This document shows positions 51,323-59,730 of a stretch of 64,000 nt of DNA, piece after piece. The position numbers were made by a program, and so were the translations under genes. This DNA comes from Brevibacillus reuszeri. GTDB taxonomy: Bacteria > Bacillota > Bacilli > Brevibacillales > Brevibacillaceae. Every line of letters begins with the position of its first letter. Within the stretch, counting starts at the first letter, position 1. The notes under the pieces were generated by a model. That model made no database searches and had not been told where the DNA came from. It was given only the letters and a program-made list of their open reading frames with translations. The stretch spans positions 236,298-300,297 of the forward strand of contig NZ_BEXF01000007.1 in the NCBI RefSeq assembly GCF_002897295.1. The letters are read 5' to 3'.

Positions 51323-53026
51323 TTGAAACACAAACTGCCTGCTTTGACCGAATTCATGCAGACGAACATGCTGATTTCCCGCTATCACGAGCATTTCTTC
51401 ATTCATCAGCACGAAACTGATGTTCCTGTGTTTGTCGAAGACACAAGCGGCTGGCACATTGCCCGCTCCTCGCAGTTATCTGCACAGATACCCATTAATC
51501 TCGCGCTGCCCCCCTGGGGAAAAACGACCGCCATCCATGCCGATCTCCCTATGTCCCAGGCTATTTCCTTACTCAGTGAATATTCCTATCTCTTGATCGT
51601 AAAAGAAGCGCCACAGCCGATCGGCTATCTCGAGCGTTCTCGCGTCCTGCAGGCTGTATTTGAGTCCTACGAGGTTCTTGAAGCGTATTTTGAAACGATG
51701 ATCAAGACGATGGATGCGTCTATTTCCGTCATTGATGAGCAGGCCCGCGTCATGGTCTGGACAGAAGGAGCCGAAAGCATTTTTTCCTTGAAGCAAAAAG
51801 ACATCATCGGCAAGCCAATTACAGATTTCTTCCCTTTGGAGATGCTCGAAACGATTCAATCCTTGAAAAGCGGACATTCCCTCTATCGTCATCAGCATCA
51901 ACCCAGAGAGGATCTCGTCGTTTTGATTAATACCAACCCTATTTACCTGCATGACAAGATCATTGGTGCTGTCGCTGCCGAAACAGACATTACCAGTCAG
52001 GTCAGACTCAATCAGGAGCTGCTTAACGCCAACAAAAAGGTCAATCACCTCCAACAGGAAATGGCCAAGCTGAGTCCGTCTGCAGATCCCTTTCAGCAAA
52101 TCAAAGGAACCAGTCTCGCCATCCGACAAATCAAATCGATGATCCAAAAGCTGAATGCCACGGAAGCTACAGTACTGATCCTTGGCGAAAGCGGTGTCGG
52201 CAAGGAGCTGTTTGCCAAAGCCGTGCATGATGTTCGTGAGGGTGCCAATGCGCCATTCGTCGCCATCAACTGTGGCGCGATCTCGCCGACCTTGTTTGAA
52301 AGTGAGCTGTTCGGTTATGAAAAGGGTGCCTTCTCCGGGGCCGATCAAAAAGGCAAAAAAGGAATGATCGAGCTTGCTCGCGGAGGCACACTCTTTCTGG
52401 ATGAAGTAGGCGAAATGCCGCTCGATATGCAGGTGAAGCTCCTGCGCGTTTTACAGGAAAGAAAGTATTATCCAGTAGGTGGAACCAAGCAGATTGAGGC
52501 TGATTTTCGAGTCGTGGCTGCGACCAATAAAAATCTGGAGGACTTGGTGAAGGAAGGGAAATTTCGCGAGGATCTGTACTACCGTCTCAATGTCGTGACG
52601 TTAAAGATTCCTCCGCTACGTCAGCGCATTGAGGATACGATTGAGCTGGCGCACTTTTTCCTCTATGAATTTTCTCTGCGCTACAACCGACCTGTCCATG
52701 CGATCTCACAAAACGTCATGCAGAACCTGCTCCAGTATGACTGGCCAGGCAACATTCGCGAGCTGCGAAATGCGATAGAAAGACTGGTCGTTTTTGCAAC
52801 AGATGGAGTTATAAAAGAAGAAGACCTGCCGTATTCGCTGCAAGGACAGCCCAAAGCCTCTCCGATCGAATTGCCGAATGACCTGATCTCCTTGCAAGAA
52901 GAGCTGGAGGCACATGAACGCCGCGTCATTTTGCGGGCGATTGAGCTGGAAAACGGCAACAAGCAGGCTGCCGCCAAGCGATTGGGCATTTCACGTGCTA
53001 CCCTGTACAACAAATTAAATAAGTAA
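51323..53026 (+). CDS. Sigma-54-dependent activator with PAS domain
   Basis: About 567 aa. An N-terminal sensory region (1-105) is CBS-like in layout. A PAS domain follows (about 115-225, IKTMDASISVIDEQARVMVW). The AAA+ domain (about 255-490) has Walker A GESGVGKE, sigma-54-contacting GAFSGA (Ser in place of the usual Thr), Walker B GGTLFLDEVGEM and the arginine-finger region. A Fis-type helix-turn-helix (about 525-565, AAKRLGISRATLYNKL) closes it. It probably senses hydroxyproline or proline and activates the four -24/-12 promoters here. The TTG at 51323 is preferred to the ATG at 51314 because GGGATGG forms its ribosome site. Confidence 0.9.
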   Translation: MKHKLPALTEFMQTNMLISRYHEHFFIHQHETDVPVFVEDTSGWHIARSSQLSAQIPINLALPPWGKTTAIHADLPMSQAISLLSEYSYLLIVKEAPQPIGYLERSRVLQAVFESYEVLEAYFETMIKTMDASISVIDEQARVMVWTEGAESIFSLKQKDIIGKPITDFFPLEMLETIQSLKSGHSLYRHQHQPREDLVVLINTNPIYLHDKIIGAVAAETDITSQVRLNQELLNANKKVNHLQQEMAKLSPSADPFQQIKGTSLAIRQIKSMIQKLNATEATVLILGESGVGKELFAKAVHDVREGANAPFVAINCGAISPTLFESELFGYEKGAFSGADQKGKKGMIELARGGTLFLDEVGEMPLDMQVKLLRVLQERKYYPVGGTKQIEADFRVVAATNKNLEDLVKEGKFREDLYYRLNVVTLKIPPLRQRIEDTIELAHFFLYEFSLRYNRPVHAISQNVMQNLLQYDWPGNIRELRNAIERLVVFATDGVIKEEDLPYSLQGQPKASPIELPNDLISLQEELEAHERRVILRAIELENGNKQAAAKRLGISRATLYNKLNK

Positions 53027-53048
53027 TCTTTGCACAGGGGAAAATAAG

Positions 53049-53072
53049 GGCTGTCGATCATTCTCGACAGCC
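53049..53072 (+). terminator. Hairpin after the activator gene
   Basis: GGCTGTCG (53049-53056) and CGACAGCC (53065-53072) form a perfect 8-bp stem, but no T-run follows. It is a weak terminator at best. Confidence 0.45.
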
Positions 53073-53083
53073 TGACAGCTCGG

Positions 53084-53203
53084 CTAAGGGCACGTTTTTC
53101 TTTCTTTGCGAGAAAAAAACAAGAGAAGGCGACGACGTACAAAGCGGTAATCACATCCGCTTTTCGGGGGTAGGACCTCAGACAAAATACGGACCAATTC
53201 CAT
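53084..53203 (-). CDS. Small 39-aa basic protein after livF
   Basis: A 39-codon frame with an excellent ribosome site (AAAGGAGG, 7 nt before the ATG), 43 bp after livF. It begins MELVRILSEVLPPKSG and continues with a run of basic and hydrophobic residues (RRRLLLFFSRKERK). No family was recognised. It may be a real small protein of the operon or a chance frame in the operon tail. Confidence 0.4.
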   Translation of the reverse strand: MELVRILSEVLPPKSGCDYRFVRRRLLLFFSRKERKTCP

Positions 53204-53246
53204 GGTTGATTCCTCCTTTGTCGTTTGACAGCAGCCTTCCTGTTTC

Positions 53247-53963
53247 TTACGCTCCGAGATAAGCCTTGACGATGGATTCGTCCCCGCGCAGTACCTCTGC
53301 CGTGTTTTCCATGACGATTCGCCCGGTTTCGAGGACATAGCCGCGGTGCGCAAGCCGAAGTGCTGCCTTGGCATTTTGCTCGATCAAAAGGATCGTCGTG
53401 CCCTGCTTGTTAATTTCTCTGATGATATGCATAATCTCCTGCACAATAATCGGGGCAAGTCCCATGGAAGGCTCATCGAGCATCAGTAATTTGGGACGCG
53501 CCATCAAGCCCCGACAAATCGCCAGCATCTGCTGCTCTCCGCCACTGAGTGTTCCTCCCAATTGTGTGCTCCGTTCCTTTAAGCGAGGAAACATGGAAAA
53601 CGCTTGTTCAATCCCGGCCGCTATCACATCTTTCTTTTTCTTTTGCGTGAATCCGCCCAGCTCTAGATTTTCGCGGACGGTCAAGCCGGCAAAAATCCGC
53701 CGTCCTTCTGGCACATGAATGATTCCTTCCTCGACGATCTGATGAGCAGGCAAACCGACGATGCTTTTTCCGTTCAGCAAAATATCTCCTTTGCCTGGAC
53801 GAACAAGCCCGGAGATCGTTTTGAGTGTCGTGCTCTTCCCTGCTCCATTGCTCCCTAAAAGTGCCACAATCTCCCCTTGGCGAACTTCCAGACTAATTCC
53901 TTTCAACGCTTCGATTTTTCCATAGAACGAATGAACGCTGTCGATTGTCAAAAGTGTACTCAC
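53247..53963 (-). CDS. livF: Branched-chain-type amino-acid ABC transporter ATP-binding protein LivF
   Basis: A 238-aa ABC ATPase: Walker A LLGSNGAGKSTTLKT, signature LSGGEQQMLAICRGLM, Walker B LLMLDEPSMGLAP and switch His-type position in LIEQNAKAAL. The ATG overlaps the livG stop (ATGA). In this setting the HAAT transporter may import proline, hydroxyproline or its betaines rather than branched-chain amino acids (inference). Confidence 0.93.
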   Translation of the reverse strand: MSTLLTIDSVHSFYGKIEALKGISLEVRQGEIVALLGSNGAGKSTTLKTISGLVRPGKGDILLNGKSIVGLPAHQIVEEGIIHVPEGRRIFAGLTVRENLELGGFTQKKKKDVIAAGIEQAFSMFPRLKERSTQLGGTLSGGEQQMLAICRGLMARPKLLMLDEPSMGLAPIIVQEIMHIIREINKQGTTILLIEQNAKAALRLAHRGYVLETGRIVMENTAEVLRGDESIVKAYLGA

Positions 53964-54733
53964 ATCGCCTCCTCCTCCTTACCCAGATAGGCCTCCACGA
54001 CGCGGGGATGATTCAGGACTTCAGCAGGAGCTCCCTCGGCAATTTTTTGTCCATAGTCGAGGACGATCACATTTTCGGAGATTTTATGAATTAGGCCCAT
54101 ATCATGTTCGATAATGAGGACTGTCAGCTCGTACTTCTGGCGGATGCGATTGATGAGCTCAATCAGACTCTCTTTTTCCTCATAGTTCAACCCCGCTGCT
54201 GGCTCATCCAGCAACAGGACACGTGGCTTTGTTGCCAATGCCCTCGCAATTTCCAGATAGCGCTGCTCCCCGTACGGCAAATTTTTCGCGATGCGGTAAC
54301 GGGAAGCCTCCATCCCGACAAACGCCAGACAATCGCGTGCCACTTCTTCTATGAGCCGCTCTTCCTTTTTCTGTGCTGGCGTATGCCACAGCGCTCCCCA
54401 GACCGTTTGCTTCGTTCGACTGTGCATGCCTGACTTCACATTGTCCAGTACAGTCAAATTGGGAAACAGGCGCAGGTTTTGAAAGGTGCGTGCCAAGCCT
54501 CGCTGTGTGATTTGGCTTGGCTTCTTCCCGACAAGATTTTCATTGCCCAGCATGATTTGACCCGCTGTTGGACGATAAAAACCGGTAATCATGTTAAAAA
54601 CGGACGTCTTACCTGCGCCATTCGGTCCGATGATACTCGTAATCGAGCCAGCAGGAATCTCAAATGACAGATCGCTGACAGCCGTGAGACCGCCAAATTT
54701 AAGCGTTACATTTTTCACTGTCAAGCTGGACAT
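53960..54733 (-). CDS. livG: Branched-chain-type amino-acid ABC transporter ATP-binding protein LivG
   Basis: A 257-aa ABC ATPase: Walker A GPNGAGKTSVFNM, Q-loop RTFQNLRLFP, signature-like LPYGEQRYLEIARAL, Walker B VLLLDEPAAGLN and switch LIIEHDMGLI. The long insert between Walker A and the signature is typical of LivG. The start at 54733 follows GAAGGGAG; an in-frame GTG three codons earlier sits inside that site. It overlaps livM by 35 bp. Confidence 0.93.
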   Translation of the reverse strand: MSSLTVKNVTLKFGGLTAVSDLSFEIPAGSITSIIGPNGAGKTSVFNMITGFYRPTAGQIMLGNENLVGKKPSQITQRGLARTFQNLRLFPNLTVLDNVKSGMHSRTKQTVWGALWHTPAQKKEERLIEEVARDCLAFVGMEASRYRIAKNLPYGEQRYLEIARALATKPRVLLLDEPAAGLNYEEKESLIELINRIRQKYELTVLIIEHDMGLIHKISENVIVLDYGQKIAEGAPAEVLNHPRVVEAYLGKEEEAM

Positions 54734-55703
54734 CTCTGTCACTCCCTTCTGTCCTTACCGCATCAGCTTCATGCGCCGTATCCTTACCTGTTTCGTAGCG
54801 CGCGGGCCACAAGCCTTGTGGTCGAAAGAGCATCATCGCCACTAAAGCGACACCGAAAATCAGATAGCGCCAGTCTTCTACTGACCGCAGCAGCTCCGGC
54901 AGCGCGATGACCAGTACCGCACCCAGCACTACACCCGGAATACTGCCCAGGCCACCGAGCACAACCGCGAGCAAGATCATAATCGATTGAGTGAAGCTAA
55001 AGCTGAGTGGAGCAATCGCGCTCATTTTTACCGCAAAGACAGAGCCTCCCAGGCTGCCGATGACGGCTCCGATCGAATACGCCAGCAGCTTCATCTTGAT
55101 CCGATTGATTCCCATCGCCTCTGCTGCGTCCTCGTCCTCGCGAATGTACATCCAGGCTCTGCCGATTCTTGAGGAGCCAAGCCTTTTCACCGCAAGAACA
55201 GCCAGAATGGCAATGATCAGGATCAGATAGTAAAAGTCCATTTGACCTGCCAGCACATAGCTGCCGATAGAAGGACGAGGAATCCCGTATATGCCCGAGG
55301 CAGAGCCCGTGATATCGAGATTGATCGCCAGTATGCGGATAATTTCTCCAAAGCCCAAGGTCACAATCGCCAAATAATCACTACGCAGGCGAAGCGTCGG
55401 TGCTCCGATGATGACGCCAACTACTGCCGCGATTACCATCGAGACGGGTAGCGTCATCCAGAACGACCATTGATACACGGTCATCAAAATCCCTGTCGTA
55501 TACGCTCCGACCGCAAAAAAAGCGGCATAGCCCAAATCAAGAAGTCCAGCAAAGCCGACGACCACATTCAGTCCTTGTGCCAAAACGATATAAAACAAGG
55601 CAAGAGTCGCTACATCGAGCCAATAGTTGTTGGTGAGAAACGGAAGGCAGCATGCCACGACGAGCAATAGGATAATGGAGAGCTTTTTTCCGAGTGGGTT
55701 CAT
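54699..55703 (-). CDS. livM: Branched-chain-type amino-acid ABC transporter permease LivM
   Basis: A 334-aa permease with about nine helices. LDLGYAAFFAVGAYTTGIL and the cytoplasmic REDEDAAEAMGINRIKMKLLAY (EAA-type loop) are LivM marks. It starts 3 bp after the livH stop. It forms the membrane channel with LivH. Confidence 0.93.
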   Translation of the reverse strand: MNPLGKKLSIILLLVVACCLPFLTNNYWLDVATLALFYIVLAQGLNVVVGFAGLLDLGYAAFFAVGAYTTGILMTVYQWSFWMTLPVSMVIAAVVGVIIGAPTLRLRSDYLAIVTLGFGEIIRILAINLDITGSASGIYGIPRPSIGSYVLAGQMDFYYLILIIAILAVLAVKRLGSSRIGRAWMYIREDEDAAEAMGINRIKMKLLAYSIGAVIGSLGGSVFAVKMSAIAPLSFSFTQSIMILLAVVLGGLGSIPGVVLGAVLVIALPELLRSVEDWRYLIFGVALVAMMLFRPQGLWPARYETGKDTAHEADAVRTEGSDRDVQLDSEKCNA

Positions 55704-55706
55704 CCG

Positions 55707-56609
55707 CTACATCCTCTCCGTTACTTTTTCGCCCATGATGCCCGTTGGCTTCAGCACCAGGATCAAAATCAGGAGGGAAAAGGCAACAACATCCTTCCAC
55801 GATCCGCCAAAAAGGAATGTTCCTGCCGTCTCCATCATGCCAAGCAGCAGCCCGCCCAGCATGGCGCCAGGTATACTGCCGATTCCTCCCAGGACGGCTG
55901 CCGTAAACGCTTTGAGTCCGATAATAAAGCCCATCATAAAATTGACCGTTCCGTAATACGCGCCTGCCATCGTCCCGGCGCCTGCTGCCAGCGAAGCTCC
56001 AATAAAAAAGGTCAGGGCGATCACCTTGTGTACGTTGATTCCCATCAAATGACAAGCTGTCTGATCGTGAGCGATTGCTCTCATCGCTTTTCCATAGAGA
56101 GTTCTGCTAATGAACAGGTGCAAGCCCAGCATCAGCAGCGCAGAGATGATAACCAGTCCGATTTGGGTATACGTAATGTGCGCTCCGAATACCTCCCACC
56201 CATCATGTGACAGCTGGAGCGGATACACCTGATACTGCGCTCCCCAAAACAGCATCGAGCCATTTTCTAGAAAAAGGGATACGCCAATCGCCGTAATCAG
56301 GATGGAGAGACGCGGGGCGAGCAGAAGTGGCCGATAAGCCACCCGCTCGATCCCCATTCCGATTGCTCCGACAATTACCATCGTCAAAAATAGCACGACA
56401 ATGATTCCCATCAAGCCAGCACCCGATCCATTTCCACTCACAACACTAAGCAGCGTATACCCGACAAATGCACCGAGCATGTATAGATCACCGTGCGCGA
56501 AATTAAGCAGCTTGATAATCCCAAAAACCATCGTATACCCTAAGGCAATCAAGCTATAAAAAGCACCGATCACCAACCCATCAGCGAGAGTCTGGACCAA
56601 AATATCCAT
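55707..56609 (-). CDS. livH: Branched-chain-type amino-acid ABC transporter permease LivH
   Basis: A 300-aa permease with about eight helices. The N-terminal LNFAHGDLYMLGAFVGY and the loop AMRAIAHDQTACHLMGINVHKV are typical of LivH. It partners LivM. Confidence 0.93.
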   Translation of the reverse strand: MDILVQTLADGLVIGAFYSLIALGYTMVFGIIKLLNFAHGDLYMLGAFVGYTLLSVVSGNGSGAGLMGIIVVLFLTMVIVGAIGMGIERVAYRPLLLAPRLSILITAIGVSLFLENGSMLFWGAQYQVYPLQLSHDGWEVFGAHITYTQIGLVIISALLMLGLHLFISRTLYGKAMRAIAHDQTACHLMGINVHKVIALTFFIGASLAAGAGTMAGAYYGTVNFMMGFIIGLKAFTAAVLGGIGSIPGAMLGGLLLGMMETAGTFLFGGSWKDVVAFSLLILILVLKPTGIMGEKVTERM

Positions 56610-56652
56610 GCATTCACCTCTTTCCTCTTTTCATGGACAAAGCCCTCCGCTG

Positions 56653-57804
56653 CTACTTCGCCAGCGTAAACTTGCCACCCGCCACTTTTAATACGGCAAA
56701 GTTTGAAGTGTCCAAGGTGTTTTGTGCATTAAAGGAAATGGTTTGGCCCAGTGCTTTGAAGTCTTTCGTCTCTTTGATCGCTTTCTTGAGCGCATCACGG
56801 TCTGTAGAATTGGCTCTTTTCAAAGCATCTGCGAGAAGATTTACGGCATTGTAGCTAAGTGCAGAAAACGGTCCGGGCGCCAGATTGTTGTAGGTCGCTT
56901 TGTACTCCGTGGTGAAGGCTTCGGCGCCCTCGATAAACTCAGCGGTCGGAGTAGCCGTAATCAGCAGCCCTTCAGCGTTTTCTGCGCCCGCGATTTTAAT
57001 GACATCCTCGCTAAATGATCCATCTCCTACGAAGAAGAGACCGGAGACGCCTTTTTGCTTGAACTGCTTGACCATCAAACCGCCTGCCGCATAATAGCCG
57101 GTGAAATAAGTCGCTTCGGGTCCAATACCTTTAAGCTTGGTGACCAATGCACTGAAATCTTTTTCTTCGGGGTTAATGGCTTCATAAGCGACGACCGTTC
57201 CTCCTGATTTCTCGACAGCTGTCTTGGCAAAATCAGCAAGGTCTTTGGCATACGCAGAATTGTCGTGAACAAGAGCTACCTTTTTCGCCTGATTCGCGGC
57301 CATGTAGTCAGCGGCTGTCTGTGCCTGGTCAGGGGTCAAACCATTAATTAAAAACAGGGTGTCATAGCCTTGGGCAGGCAATTTGGCTGAATTCGCTGCA
57401 GGAACAATCATCGGGATATTGGCATTTTTGAAGACACCGGATGAAGGCAGTGTTGCTCCCGAGCAGTAGCCACCTACCACCGCTACTACGTTTTGCGATA
57501 CCAGCTTGTTGGCAGCAGTCGTAGCCATTTGGGGATCGCAGCCATCATCTGCCACTTCAATCTTCAGTTTTTTACCGAGAACACCGCCAGCATCATTCAC
57601 TTTTTTGACTGCCATCTCAATCGCGTTTTGCATGTCTTTTCCATCGGTCGCATTGTTCCCCGTTACAGGTAGAAGCACCCCGACCAAAATCTCATCTCCG
57701 CCCGCAGAGCCTGAGCCTGAAGACTGTCCTTGATTTGCACATCCTGCTACAGCCAGTGAGAATGTTAACATCGTTGCAACAATCGCACTTCCCCATTTTT
57801 TCAT
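56653..57804 (-). CDS. livJ: Branched-chain-type amino-acid binding lipoprotein
   Basis: A 383-aa type I periplasmic-binding fold protein. The signal peptide ends in lipobox LAVAGC. GVLLPVTGNNATDGKDMQNAIEMA, the central GYCSGATLPSSGVF and the C-terminal PGPFSALSYNAVNLL follow. It captures the ligand for LivHMGF. It starts 21 bp after the peptide-binding-protein gene, so the sigma-54 promoter at 59544 probably drives it too. Confidence 0.92.
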   Translation of the reverse strand: MKKWGSAIVATMLTFSLAVAGCANQGQSSGSGSAGGDEILVGVLLPVTGNNATDGKDMQNAIEMAVKKVNDAGGVLGKKLKIEVADDGCDPQMATTAANKLVSQNVVAVVGGYCSGATLPSSGVFKNANIPMIVPAANSAKLPAQGYDTLFLINGLTPDQAQTAADYMAANQAKKVALVHDNSAYAKDLADFAKTAVEKSGGTVVAYEAINPEEKDFSALVTKLKGIGPEATYFTGYYAAGGLMVKQFKQKGVSGLFFVGDGSFSEDVIKIAGAENAEGLLITATPTAEFIEGAEAFTTEYKATYNNLAPGPFSALSYNAVNLLADALKRANSTDRDALKKAIKETKDFKALGQTISFNAQNTLDTSNFAVLKVAGGKFTLAK

Positions 57805-57825
57805 AGCCCTTCCCCCGTTCGACTA

Positions 57826-59490
57826 TTATTCGATGGATGCCCATTTCCAGTCGATCGCACCCAAACCGTCCTGGAAGACTCCTTTTACCTTGTCATTTTT
57901 CACCCATGTATGTGTATAGAAATAGATAGGCATGATCGGCATCTCGTCCATCATGATTTGTTCGGCTTCACGCAGGATTGCCTTGCGCTTCTCTGGATCG
58001 CCCTCTGTGGCTGACTGATTCAACAGCTCCTTGAACTTCGGATTCTCCCAGCGCGTATCGTTGTTTCCTCCGTTTTTCTCTTTGAACAGCTCCAGGAAGT
58101 TGATCGGATCGTTGAAATCACCAGACCAGCCCAGGCGGCCTACCTGATAGTTGCCTTCGTGCATGGTTTCGAGGTATACCTTCCATTCCTGATTTTCCAG
58201 CTTCACTTCTACGCCGAGGTTTTTGCGCCATTGATCCTGGATGGCCTCAGCAATTTTTTTATGTCCTTCGGAAGTGTTATACACAAGCGTCACTGCTGGA
58301 AGCTTGCTAATCCCCAGCTCGCTCATGCCTTCTTCCAGCATCTTTTTAGCCGTTTCTTGGTCATTGTCTTTGAAGTAGCCATCCGGATTGAGTGCCATCG
58401 TAGGGGGAACAGCTGCCATGGCTGGCTGTTGATTTGCTTGGAGTACGTTATCGATCAGGATTTGACGATTGATCGAGTAGGCAAACGCTTTACGTATTTT
58501 CACATTGTTGAACGGAGGTTTTTCTGTATTGAATTTATACCAATACGTGGCACCAACTGGTTTTACTTGTAGTTTGCCACTGTCCTTTAAGGCAGGCATA
58601 GCGTCCGTAGGCAAAGAACTCATCGGAGATCCTGCCCAATCGATCTCTCCATTTTCAAACATGGACAGCTCTGTGTTCTCATCCTCTACCATTGAGAACT
58701 CGATTTTGTCCAGCTTGACGCTATCCTTGTCCCAGTAATTATCATTTTTTACCAAAACCATTTTGCTCTTATGATCCCAAACTTCCATCTTATACGGTCC
58801 GTTACCCAAATGAGTTTTGGCATCTCCTGCCCAGTTTGGAGTAGATTCAACTACCTTTTTATTTACCGGGAAATAAGTTTGGAAGGCCGTCAGCTCCAGG
58901 AAAAACGGAGTGGGATTCTCAAGCTCTACTTTTAATGTCTTGTCATCTACTGCCTTTACACCAACATCGTCCAGCTTTGCTTCACTTTTATTGGCTTTTT
59001 CCGCATTTTTGATGTAATAGAGCTGGTAAGCGTAGTTGGACGCTGTTTTCGGATCAAGTGCACGCTTCCACGCATATTCAAAATCATGCGCAGTAACTAG
59101 TTCACCATTGCTCCACTTGGAATCACGCAGAGTGAATGTATACGTTTTCAAATCGCTGGAAACGTCGATTTTTTCGGCAACTGCTTCCTCTGGCTTACCA
59201 GATGGTCCGATACGTGTCAGACCGTCAAAAACTGCCTTGGTAATAGCCGCTGAGGTCGTGTCTTCTGCCAAGCCCGGATCACCTGTAGGTGGCTCGGAGT
59301 GAAGATTCCAGCGCAACACCTGTGGTTCCTTTGGCTTTTCTGCTGGTGCAGGCTGTGTTGCTGACTGTGCTTGCGTTTGGCCTTGCTGCGACTGATCTGC
59401 TGGTTTGGCCGCTGGCTGTCCCCCACATCCTGCAAGCGCCGCTCCCAGAACGGCAACACTGCTGATAAGGGCAAAAATACTTCGTTTCAA
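57826..59490 (-). CDS. Oligopeptide-binding lipoprotein (OppA/DppA family, SBP_bac_5)
   Basis: A 554-aa protein. The signal peptide ends in lipobox AALAGCGG. A Gln/Ala-rich linker follows, then the SBP_bac_5 fold: LRWNLHSEPPTGDPGLAEDTT, HDFEYAWKRALDP, NGPYKMEVWDHKSKMVL, VKIRKAFAYSINRQ. It binds peptides. No peptide permease or ATPase genes are near, so it either borrows a transporter encoded elsewhere or acts as a sensor. With the adjacent prolidase-like gene it suggests use of proline/hydroxyproline-rich peptides (inference). Confidence 0.92.
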   Translation of the reverse strand: MKRSIFALISSVAVLGAALAGCGGQPAAKPADQSQQGQTQAQSATQPAPAEKPKEPQVLRWNLHSEPPTGDPGLAEDTTSAAITKAVFDGLTRIGPSGKPEEAVAEKIDVSSDLKTYTFTLRDSKWSNGELVTAHDFEYAWKRALDPKTASNYAYQLYYIKNAEKANKSEAKLDDVGVKAVDDKTLKVELENPTPFFLELTAFQTYFPVNKKVVESTPNWAGDAKTHLGNGPYKMEVWDHKSKMVLVKNDNYWDKDSVKLDKIEFSMVEDENTELSMFENGEIDWAGSPMSSLPTDAMPALKDSGKLQVKPVGATYWYKFNTEKPPFNNVKIRKAFAYSINRQILIDNVLQANQQPAMAAVPPTMALNPDGYFKDNDQETAKKMLEEGMSELGISKLPAVTLVYNTSEGHKKIAEAIQDQWRKNLGVEVKLENQEWKVYLETMHEGNYQVGRLGWSGDFNDPINFLELFKEKNGGNNDTRWENPKFKELLNQSATEGDPEKRKAILREAEQIMMDEMPIMPIYFYTHTWVKNDKVKGVFQDGLGAIDWKWASIE

Positions 59491-59543
59491 ACGATCAACC
59501 CCTCATTCTCTAAAGTGATTTAATTTTTACAAAATACTGAAAA

Positions 59544-59560
59544 TGCAAGAGGTGTGCCAA
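59544..59560 (-). promoter_or_regulatory. Sigma-54 promoter of the peptide-binding-protein/liv operon
   Basis: The minus strand reads TTGGCACACCTCTTGCA, a near-perfect consensus, with -24 GG (59558-59557) and -12 GC (59546-59545) 10 bp apart. It is 54 bp before the start codon. Confidence 0.92.
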
Positions 59561-59610
59561 ATGGAAAAGAGAGGGATCATACTATTGCGCACCGTTATAT
59601 GTATCGTTTT

Positions 59611-59649
59611 TTAGACACACACGACTATATGTGTTTTAAATATTAGACA
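59611..59649 (-). promoter_or_regulatory. Possible activator-binding direct repeats
   Basis: TTAGACA at 59611-59617 and again at 59643-59649, 32 bp apart (about three helical turns), lie 50-90 bp upstream of the -24 element. The inverse, TGTCTAA, occurs at 51232-51238 beside the activator gene. It is a candidate upstream activating sequence. Confidence 0.45.
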
Positions 59650-59664
59650 AATTATGTTTTATAC

Positions 59665-59706
59665 TAAAAAAGATAAGCCCTTGACCACTTCCATGATCAA
59701 GGGCTT
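59665..59706 (-). terminator. Terminator of the M24 peptidase gene
   Basis: The perfect 10-bp arms AAGCCCTTGA (59675-59684) and TCAAGGGCTT (59697-59706) are followed on the minus strand by ATCTTTTTTAG. Confidence 0.85.
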
Positions 59707-59730
59707 CTTAGCTTCTTTGTTTACAGGGTA

